Assembly (NCBI RefSeq): GCF_029784155.1
Contig: NC_073692.1
Location: 368,323,160-368,387,159 of the forward strand
Origin: Uranotaenia lowii
Lineage: Eukaryota; Arthropoda; Insecta; Diptera; Culicidae
Length of the DNA: 64,000 nucleotides
Direction: 5' to 3'
The notes beneath the pieces are model-generated. The model had not been told where the DNA came from. It searched no databases and saw only the letters and a program-made list of their open reading frames with translations. The number at the start of each line of letters is the position of its first letter. Position 1 is the first letter of the stretch. The position numbers and the translations under genes are program-made. Of the stretch, positions 35,796 to 47,700 are shown piece after piece.

Positions 35796-38700
35796 CTAAG
35801 ACTGTTGAATCAACGAATACAGTTCCGATGGTCTGCTTCTAAACTCCAACAATCTCTCATTGCGTATGGCGTTGCTCAAGTTTCCCTCGATGCAGGTTAC
35901 CGGACGACGATCACCATTCCGATTGTACATGACAGCTTGCTTGAGATTTATGCGAACTACCTTTTCCACCTTCATAGAACTAGGTCTTTTTGTCAGTAGA
36001 GTCTCGTTCGATTCCAAAGATCCACCATTGTTCATGTTCACCGTTATCAAATACTCCTTCAACTGTGTTTTCAATCGTTCGTTGTCCTCAAGTAGTTGTT
36101 TTTTCTCCTCCTGCAAACACGCACAGTCGATTCTAGCCTTATTGAAACGCATCCAAAAGTTTTCAAACTTCTTAGCTATTCCAAACGTATCCTTCTTGAA
36201 AGCTTCAATCTCCGTAGTCGGTTCTTTGAGCTCATCTTCGTCGACCTCGAACATTTGCCGCTTAACTGCACTGTGCACAAATGGCAACAGACTCTCATTT
36301 TCTGTTTCGAATTTCTTGCAAAACGTAGCAATCTGCAAAATAGCATTGCCGCGCTTCAACAGATTCTGCAGATACTTCAACGCTCCGTTACTGCAAACGG
36401 CCAGCTGCTTCAGCTTTTCCTCGTCCATCTTCAGGCCGATCTCCATCTCTTGCTTGATGTTGCGAATACGCTCCTGCAGTTCCATTTTAGATTTTTGCAA
36501 CTGCTTTACGTTGAAATCGTGTTCTTCCCTAATGGTGACCAACTTTTGCCGAAGGTTCGAGATCAGCTCGCCCAGCCGAGCCACTTCGACATAGTGGTTC
36601 TGTATCTGGCGCGTATCGTTCGAATCCTGATCCCGCAGTTTGCTATACTCGTTGCGATACTCTTCGGTGTTGCGTAGATAGGCACTAAGAACCCGTTGGA
36701 ATTCTTTCCACAGCTTTTCCATATGTTTTTCGCGCTCTTTGGTAATCATTTCTAGCTTCAGTATCATCTACAGGGGTTTGATTTGTTGAGATCAGTGGAA
36801 GAGATAGATATTAAAAACTAAAATGGCATCTCTTTTCCTATGAAAGTAAAAAATTTAGTTCAAATCAACAAGCGTTTTCTGAAAATTTAATATAATTTTC
36901 ACAGCTCTGGTGTAACCTTGTTCAGTAAAAGATTTTGATTGAAAACTCGACATCAACAGCCTTCATTCGAACGGATTACTCCAATTACTGTCAAACTCTG
37001 TCCAGCTTCGTCAGGTCGTCAGCATCATTGCACATTGTCAACTGGGCTATAAAAGCACGAACAGTGAACTGGGAATCAAGTTGTTTTAATAGATCCCGCG
37101 ATAGTAGACTCTCCAATTAAAAGTTCCCCCATAAGGAGATGCCCGTCCGTTCGGGCGGAAAATGGCGACCATGGTTTTGGATCGTCCAGTTGTGTGTTTA
37201 CTGGTCCTGGTAATACTGTTGTTCCTTTTGGAGGGCGCCCTTGGATTGAAATGCCGCACCGAGGACGGTCCCAGCAGTGAAGAAGTGCGCAGAGTTATCA
37301 AGCTTTGCATGAAACGGATAGCAACGGAATCGAAAAACAGGAGCAGTGATGAGTACGAGGACTACGATTCTTCCTACGACGATGAAGACGATAAAAAGGG
37401 AGGGGCCAATGGTAAAGGTGGTGTCTTCACACTAAAGAATATGACCTCGAATGGAGGTCAGGGCCAGAACAGAGGACGGTCAGATGGTAGAAGAGACGAT
37501 CGAAGGCGCACTGATAGGACACGGGATCGTGATCGAACGCGTGGTCGAGACTATCCAGATTATCGAGGAAGGAATGATTACGACTACGGCATGCGGCGAA
37601 GAGGAGGATACGGCAACGGCGACCCTTATGGGCAACCCTCACGATACAAGAGACAATATTACAATGACGTCCCTCAGTACGGATATGGTGGTTACAACTA
37701 TCAACAAAACGTCCGATATAACCAAGAGCGAAACAACTTCATGAATAACACCAGCAGCAACACCAACAGTAATAGCTCCAACAATGCTACAGATGCAGAA
37801 ACGCAGCGGGATCGAGCCTGCCTGATGCAGTGCTTCTTCCAAGAAATGAAAATGACTAACAACGACGGGGTCCCCGAAAAACAGAAAGTTCTTCAAGTCG
37901 TTACCAAAGACCTTCGAAGTACAGACCTACGCGAATTCTACACGGACTCGATACAGGAATGCTTCAACATGATCGGTTTAGACAACAAACTGAAAGAAAA
38001 ATGTGAGGTTTCGCTGAAATTCGTCACCTGCCTGGCCGATCGCGGCCAGGCCAACTGCGATGACTGGGAGAACGAAACCATCTTGTTTTAGACTTCAAAA
38101 CAATATTTATCCACTTTGCACTTGCATAAGCAATGTCTCTTGTTCTTTCACCGGCCTGCACTCAACCAGCAAATAAAAGCAAAGACTTTTGAACCAAAAA
38201 AATCAAATTACCGAATTTTTCAGCTCATCCTTCTTCAACATGTGCTCCTCCTCGGCCCGATCCCGATCAATCTTCGATCGCTCAGCCAGCCCATAAAATA
38301 CGCACTCCAACTCCTTCTGCAGCCCAAACTTTTTGCCCTTATAGTTAGCGATCTCCTGATCATAATTCCTAATAATCTCCTTTTTCTCGATTTCGTACAG
38401 CTTATTCAAGAACTGCAACCGATCGCCGTGGATGTTCATGATCTTTTCGATCTTTTCCATGTGCGCGTGCAACATAGTCGCATATATCTCCTCCGACTCG
38501 TCTAGATCGCACAACAGCCGTCGAATAATCCCATTCTTGTTGTCGATGCATTCGGTGCAGATCTTCTCCACCTGTTCGATTTCGTGCTTCAGCTCCTTGC
38601 ACTTGATGTTGCGCAGGATGCTGCGCCACTCCTGGTTGATTTTCGCCAGGTTCAAACGCATGAAGGCGTCCTCCCGCTTGAGTTTGTTCTGCAAGGAAAA

Positions 38701-41700
38701 AACGGTGTGATTTTCTCGTCAGTTTGGATAATCGAATTTTGAAATGCAATTTGAAGCGCTATGGTTGGTGCAAACTGCTTTTGCACTTTCGATTGAGAAA
38801 ATTGACATTTGAAGCTAATGTTTTTATAATTCAACTGAAGATGTTTAGAGTTGGTTTTCTCTGATTGAGAAAGATACCTATTTGAATGTTTTTTTATTTG
38901 GAATGCTTAAATATTTGTAAAACGTTTTGTATCAATAAATTTTGATCATTAAATGTAATTATCAAGATTACTAAATACAAAGGACCGATTTCAGTTCAAA
39001 ATATTCTTCTCTTACGCAATTTTAAGATTTTTTCTTGAAATAAAAAGATGTAAAATTGTAAAGTATTAATTTGATAGTCTACATCTAATAAACAGAATCC
39101 GCGATGCCAGGTAAATGTTTGACGTTTTGTAGTTAGGAAAAAAGGTAAACAAAAGGGTGTAAATTTTCGAAGAATTTAAAACTCATTTTACTACGGCTTG
39201 ATTTTTTCAGAAAAACATTCATTCAAAAAAATTGTTGAAGATATTTGTAAGCTAAATTTATGAAAGTTCTGTTTTGGAAAGCATTCTAACAAGGAAAAAA
39301 CCTGGTTGAAAAAACTGGAATTTTATCCTGTTTTTTGTTAACCAAAGTTACAAATTTGATGGTTTTTTCTGGAATCAATGGAGTGTTTGAGTTGTTTTCT
39401 TGTACTGGAAGAAGATTTAAAATGATTTAGATTTTTTATAGATTTATTTAAGAGTGGTATTTCATTTATGAAAAATGCACTTCTGGAATGTCTGCTTTTA
39501 TGTGAGAGCTGTTTGCACATGTTTCGAAAATTTTTGCAAAAAAATCGAATGTATTTCTGTCGGCGTGTCTTGCAAGTACATTTTCATGACAAAATTTTGC
39601 CCAATAATTATTGAAAAATAACATTAAGAGCTAATTCCCTTTTAATTATATGCCTGTTCCTAAAAGCTTCCCAAATTCTCTAAACTCTTGTATGGAGCAC
39701 TTTGTAGCGCTACTGTTTGATTAATATCTCGGATTATTAAGCTTTTATGGAAATTTAACAGCCGTTATATGTTATGTAGATTTTGAAAAAGAGTTCAAAG
39801 AAAAATGAATAAAAAGAAATTTCTGCAAATTTCTTATTTCAATATTTTAATCTTCACACTTTTGATTAACTAAAAAGTTTACCTGTTTGAAAGTATTTTG
39901 AAATTTGCTAAGCTTAGACTTTAAAGTGTGTTTCTAGAATTGTTTTATGGAAAGATAATTCTTTGTTTTTTAATATGTAGAAAAACAGAAATCTCAGTCC
40001 TTTTTACACATTTTAAGGCAAAGCTAGCGGAATTTCATTTAGATCTTCCAGAATTATCCATTCAGACAATACTAAAGGTGGTCCTTTCAGGATTGCGCAC
40101 GCCACACTTTCAAATGAACAAATTTAACGACGAAATCGGAGATGCATTTTTTCAAAAACGCTTAAATTCACCCACATCTTTATATGATTCGCATAACCAA
40201 AAAAGTTTATATTATTCAATACTTACATACCATAAAATAAACCATAAAAAATATCATGAACAAAAACACTCTACGCTTTTGAAAAAAAATAAGGTCCTGA
40301 AAATGATTCTTGAATGATTTCTAAAAAAAGGTGATAAAATCGAAACAATAACCGTGATAAAATCGAGCGTGAATTTGGCGAGTATTAATAAAATCGAATA
40401 ATGATAAAATCGAAAAACTACTGTAGATCTACATATGTATGCTTGAAAAAAATTGAATGTTTTAGAAGATTGATCAGAATGTGTTCCGATAAATGCGGAA
40501 AAAGGATTTGAGTGCAACTTGAACTTTGAAATTTGTAGAATTTCAAATTTGATTTAAGGGGACGTGTTCCTAAATGCGCATATTAGGTAATATACGCATT
40601 AGACCGCTGAAAAAAATGACTTTTTGCACCAATATGTTTTCTCGATGTCTTTGAGTCACCAAGCATCAGTGTAAAATTTGAGTTGATTTGGATGATTCCT
40701 GCGTTAGCGCCAAGCTTCTCAATTTTGTATGGGAATTTGTAGGGAAGAAGAAATTTTTGCACATTAATTCATCCAGAAAATTCAAATAAGCTTGAAACGA
40801 AGTTGGTCTTTGATTTTTGCAACCCCCTGGCAACTTGACGTTTTCCATACAAATCGCGTGTACGTGCCAGTTTTTTCTGGTTCTCTGGTTCTGTCAAATC
40901 GAAAATCCATCTGCTTAACATGTCGGAAGAACAAAGGCCATATTTGTCCTTTGTAGTGAACCTATTCGCTTTATAGCCCTTTCATTCACCCATGGCTCAT
41001 GTGCCATGGTAGCTGTCATACTTCACACCGTGGATGTAAACGATAAAAACGATCAATTGATCTGTCACATCATAGTTTACCATAATTTTGCTTCTGTCTC
41101 TCTTTAAATTTTATTGTCGTATAGAAAGAGAAACAGCAACTGCACAACTTGTTGTTTCAAGATATTTATAATTTAGACATTTTTGCTGGTGTTCATATCT
41201 CATAGATTCATAATCTCATAAAAATTAATATTTTCAGTCCTACGATCGTCAGTGGAATAGCTAGTGTCAGCGCCCTGAAGAATAACTGAATTGTGAGAAT
41301 TCTGTGGCAATAAAGTCTGATCGGTTCGGAGGAACGAATCGAACAAAACAAAATAGTGAAAACATCACAACATCGTTGGTGCTCACGTCCACCAAGGCTA
41401 TTAACAGCTGATCGGTGAATTGATCCCTCGTAACATTTTGCCGGAGAATTTCATCGTAATAAAAAGTTCGGACAGACAGGAACGAACCAATAACAGACTC
41501 TATCAGTAAGTTCACTTTGTAGCATATGTGTAGTGATTCAGTTTGATGCATGCTATTCATGTATCAATTAATTTATTTTTTTTTCTCATGTTTTCTATCA
41601 AGTTTGAGTTCTATCACATCAAAAGAGCCATAAGATGGCTAATAAAAATCTACAACCAACCGATACATTCAATTAAGCAATCTCATAATAATCTACATTG

Positions 41701-44700
41701 TTTCTCAGTTCAAATCTCCAGAGGAATAGCCAGTGTTAGTGCGCCAAAAGAACAACATATCAGCAATTTGTGGCAATTCGGACACGAAGGAACGAATTGA
41801 ACTAATAACAAGAGTGTATATATCACGAAATAGCTAGTGCTCACGTCCACCAAGCGTATCAGCTGATCGGGAAATCGATAATTGAGCCGTTTTCACTACA
41901 ATAGCTCATCATAAACGAAAAGTTCGGACAAACCGGAACGAACCCAGAACAAAATACTACCAGTAAGTCTCTTCTCATTTGTTTAAGATTATCTTCTACT
42001 ATCAATCGATTTTTTTTTCTCTATTGATAATGATTATCATCGGATCAAACGTTCATTTAATTTGCCAAATTAATGGTAATCTTATCACTCTTCTAACGAA
42101 CCAACAGGCATGAATCCAGAAGATTCTAAAGTAAATAATCAACGAAATAATGCTGACACGGGTAAACAATCGGTCGAGGATGCCGATATGTTGGAATCTC
42201 TATCAGCAGAGGATATTCTATCGTGTTCCTCTTCAATCTTGAATAGCCCGCTGCCATGTTATTCAAATGATGAGGGAAATATCAACACTAATGATCCAGC
42301 AAACATTACAATCCTCAACACTCCAATGAAAATTAATGCAGTTGATGTTCAGCAGCCAGGGACTCAAGAAGGGCCCAGCCAATGGATTTATCTAAGCGGT
42401 GCAGGCAAAAAACGCCTGAAAAAGTTAATTGCAGAAGGGCACAGCAAGGAAATGGCGCGCCAAATTGTGCAATCTAACTCTTTGACATCGATCAACACTC
42501 CTCAATCCGACATCAATAAACGAAATCGTAATGTTGATCAAAGCTGTTCTAGTAGTGGAGGAAACCCACAACCAAAAAGATTTTGTGAAACTGATCGCAG
42601 TGCTCAACAAAATACTATTCAGAGCAAATCGCTCAATTTTCGCATGGAACAATTAAGATTTGACCCTAATCAAGGAGAAATACAGGAAAGCAACCCTAGA
42701 AGCACCTTTAAAGACGTTGTTAGTCGTGTTAAGGTGGGAATACTCCCGACTAACTATCCTGATGCCATACTTACCGCTGAACAGTTATTTCATACACAGT
42801 CTAGAATCCTATCACTTGTTAAGCAACAAAAAAATAAAGAGATTAAACCTAAATTTGAGAACTGTTCCATTAAACCGGGTTATCTAATTATCACCTGTAA
42901 AAACCAATCCACAGCCAATTGGCTTTCAGAAACCATTTCAACGGTTAGCGATGACGTAGGAATCGAACTTGAAGTTGTCGATGAAGAAAGAATCCCTCGA
43001 TCAGAGGTATTAATTGGATTTTTCAGAGGGAGCGCGCAAGATAGTATCGAAGAAATTCTAGATTACATTGATAGTCAGAATTCAGGGCTAAACGTTAGCG
43101 CATGGCGAATTCTTGACACGTATACGATCAATCAGATACACAAGGAAATGGTCTTTGTTGTAGATGGTCAATCTATACATGCTTTAAGACAAAGCAACTT
43201 TCAGCTGGATTTCAAATACGGAACAGCTTTTATTCGAAAAAGAGATAATCGGAAATGGCAAAGCAACAACCGCGGCACAAACTATCGCAGAAATTATCAG
43301 CGACAATACCGTTCTGATAGAAATATAAACCAGAACATACCGGAATCTGCTGACGTCTATACAGCATCGATGAATAATAATCCATATGAGCAACAAGCTT
43401 CTGAATACACCAACTACCGTACAAACTTAAGGATGAATTCAAACTCAGCTGGGCAATATCAAAACAACTATCCTGCACCAAGAAGCACAAACAACGACTC
43501 AAACATATTTCAAGCTACAAAAGTCGAATACAGAAATATAATTACACATGCTGCGACAATGGTCCAGCCTACAAACGGTCCACAAGCCTGGACCAATTCT
43601 TCAGGGCGAAAGGAAACGCCTGATAATCCTTTGGAAGCTGTAATCAATTGTTCTAAAGATGATTAAGTTTATTCAAGCTAATATTCACCACGCAAAAGCA
43701 GCTAGTTCGGTGCTTTGCAAAACTTTTTCCAAAAATAAATCTGATGTTGCACTTATACAAGAACCTTGGGCGCACAATAACAAAATATTAGGAATCACAA
43801 CAAGCAATGGTAAGTTGTTATATGATTCACAAGAGAACAATCCTAGAGCGGCTGTTCTAGTGAACAAAAATCTTAATTTTTTTCCCATCACAGAATTTGT
43901 CAAACGAGACATCGTGGCCATCCTTCTAGAGACGCCAACACCTAAGGGGAAAACCGGAATAGTAGTGGCCTCTGCTTACTTTCCGGGCGATGTCGATGAT
44001 GCACCTCCTGTAATAGTAGAATCCCTGGTGGCACAATAATTTACACAATAAATCGTTTTTAATAGGATGTGATGCAAATGCTCATCATACAGTATGGAAT
44101 AGTTCTGATATCAATGAACGGGGAGAACGGCTCCTTGAGTTTATAACAATTAATAATATACAATTATGTAATAAAGGTTCTGCGCCCACTTTTAGAAACG
44201 CTGTAAGAGAAGAAGTTCTTGATCTGACCTTATGCAGTCCTTCATTGTCAGAGAATATTCAATACTGGACTGTATCTAAAGAAATATCACTTTCTGATCA
44301 CAATCATATTCTTTTTGAATTGAATGCTCAAAAAAACCAATTGGAACAGTACAGAGATCCACGTAAAACAAAATGGGACTTGTACCTATCAAACTTACTA
44401 CAAGGAGCAGGCATGGAAAAAATCGGATCGAAGTACATTCAATCTGCAATCCGTGGTGAACTCATTCAGTTCTAACTGCCAATCGAAGCAATCGGGAAAG
44501 GAAAAAGTTCACACACCAGAATGAACACTAACGATTGCAATCCCGAATGCATGAACTTTGAATGGGGGTTTGGGTGAACGAAACGAAGCCCGAAACATTC
44601 GCCGCGTTCAATTGGATCGTTTTTTATTTTCACCACGACGTTCGTTGGATGAATTGATTCGCAAGTGAATGTCGAAACACATTCGCCAAACGATTGTATT

Positions 44701-47700
44701 TAAGATTGCATTCGCGAATGTTTCCGTAACCGGTAAAGGATTGCGCCATCAGGTGCTTGTTTTTCGGCTTATTTTGTGCATGTTTTAGCCCCCGCGCTCG
44801 CTGATGGTTTGTTTTCTCATGATGTTATTTCAATTTATATTCGAATATGAACATTCAGCATTTATGTAGTTGGTAAAAAAGTGAACTTTTGCGCATTGCG
44901 TGGATAAAAAACCGGACAAATGAAAGGGTTTAATTTCCACTCTTTTTCTCGAAGCGTGGAGGTTTGGTCTTTGTCCACTAGAACAATATTTTTGTTGAAA
45001 TCTAAATTCAAATTTCTAAACCTCAATTCGAAATTTTAATTCATGACTTCTGAATTCTTACTTCTTAGTTCTCAATTCTTAATTTTTAATTCTAGGTTTT
45101 TAAATATAAATTCTTTATTCTAAATTCTATATTCTCAATTCTTAATTCTGAATTCTGAATTCCTAATTCTAAATTCTATATTCGTATTTTTAAATTCTAA
45201 ACTCAAAGTTTTAAATTATAAATTCTATATTCTAAATTCTAACTCCTCAATTCTTGATTCCTTGATTCTAAATTCTTAATTCCAATATCTAGATTAATAC
45301 TTCTTAATTCTTAATCTTACTTTCAAATTCTAAATTCAAATTCTAATTCTAAATTCTAACTTTCAAATTCTCAACTCCTAATTCTAAATTCTATATTCTA
45401 AGTTCTAAGTTCTAAGTTCTAGGTTCTAAATTCTAAAATCTAAATTCTAAATTCTAAATTCTAAATTCTTAATTCCTAATTCTAAATTCTAAATTCTAAA
45501 TTCTAAATTCTAAATTCTAAATTCTTAATTCTAAATTCTAAATTCTAAATTCTAAATTCTAAATTCTAAATTCTTAATTCTTAATTCTAAATTCTTAATT
45601 CATTATTCTAAATTCTTAATTCAAAATTCTATATTCTTAATTCTAAATTCGAAGTTCGAAATTCGAAATTCTGAATTCTTAATTCGAGATTCTAAATTCT
45701 ACATTCTCAATTCTTAATTCTTAATTCTTAATCTTAATTCTAAATTCGAAATTCGAAATTCTAAATTCTTTATTCTAAATTCTAAATTCTTAATTCTACA
45801 TTCTAAAATCTAAAATCTGAATTCTATATTCTAAATTCTAAATTCTAAATTCTACATTCTAAATTCTAAATTCTAAATTCTTAATTCTAAGTTCTTAATT
45901 CTTAATTCGAAATTCTAAATTCTTAATTCTAAATTCTTAATTCTAAATTCTAAATTCTAAATTCTTAATTTTTAATTCTTAATCTTAATTCGAAATGCGA
46001 AATTCTAAATTCTTAATTCTAATCTCTTAAATTCTAAATTCTACATTCTTAATTCTTAATTCTAAATTCTAAATTCTATATTCTGAATAATAAGTTCTAA
46101 ATTTCAAATTCTTAATTCTAAATTCTTAATTCTAAATTCGAAATTCTAAATCAGATACTAAATTTTTAGTCTAAATTATCAATTCTTAATTCTAAATTTA
46201 AAATTCTAAATTCATAATTCCTAATTCTTAATTCTTTACTCTAAATTCTGAATTCTAAATATGAAATTGCGAATTTTTAATTTCAAATCCTTAATTCGTA
46301 ATTTCAAATTCTTAATTCTCAACACTTATTCTATGTTCTTAATTCTAAACTCTAAATTCTTATTTCTAAATTCTTTTTAATTTAAATTCTTCACTTTTAT
46401 TCTATGTTTTTAATTCTAAATTCTTATTTCTGAATTCTATTAATCCTAAATTCCTTACTCTTTTTCTATGTTTTTAATTTTAAACTCATTATTCTAAATT
46501 TTCAAACCTTCATTTAAATAAATAATTATAAATTTTTATTTCTGAATTCTTTATGCTTAAATCTGATTTTGAAAAGTTTAAATCTTAAATCCTTATTCTT
46601 AATTCAAAATCTATAACTAAAAACTCTTTATTCTATTTTCTTATTCCATCCCTATAGATCTTTACTTCGAAGCTCTCAATTCTAAATTCTTTCTGTATTT
46701 AGAATTAAGAATTAAGATTTTAGAATTTTAATTAAGAATTAAGAAATGAATTATTTACTGAGACAAATTGAAATTTTTAAATTGAAATATTTTAAATTTT
46801 GAAGTAATTAATTTTCAAATTTAATGTTAACATAAAAAATTAAGAATTGAAAAATAATTATGATAAGAAATTTTGAATTACAATGTAGAATAAACTATTT
46901 AGAATTCAAAAACTACAATTTCGGATTCACAATTCAAATTTAAAAATTAAGAATATAGTCTTGAGAATGTAGTGCTAAATATTTGGAATTTTGTGTTGAG
47001 AATTTAGAATTTAGATTTTGGAATTCAGAATCTAAAATTTTGAATTGAGAATTTAAAATTTAGAATCAAGAACTTAGAATTGAGCATTTGAAATCAAGGA
47101 TTTGGAATCGTGAATTTAGAATTAAGAATTTAGAATTTAGGAATAAGGATTTAGAATTCAGAATTTAGAATTTAGAATTTAGAATTTAGAATTTAGAATT
47201 TAGAATTTAGAATTTAGAATTTAGAATTTAGAATTTAGAATTTAGAATTTAGAATTCAGAATTTAGAATTTAGAATTTAGAATTTAGAATTTAGAATTTA
47301 GAATTTAGAATTTAGAATTTAAAATTTAGAATTTAGAATGTCGAATTTCGAATTTCGAATTTAGACTTTAGAATTTAGAATTAAGAATTTATATTTCATT
47401 TATATTTAGAATATAGAATTTATTATTTAGAATAAAGAATTTAGAATTAAGAATTTAGAATTATTAAATTGTTAAAAAATTTAAATTTAGATTGAAGAAT
47501 CTGTTTCCGAGTATGCAATAACATTTATGAAACTATGGGATAAGTACAACTTCATTACGAACTTTGAAATTTCGCAACATTTTCTGAGCTTAATTTAGGA
47601 ATAAAGCATTGTCCTTTTTCCTATTCAGCATGTTTGAACTAATCAAACTGTTAAATAGCTTTGCGATCTCAACATATTTTATTTATTATTTGGCAATATT

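Noticed and set aside
35860..36677. Plus-strand frames of 244 and 193 aa
   Set aside because: They are antisense shadows of DRC2 exon 3, which has clear family similarity.
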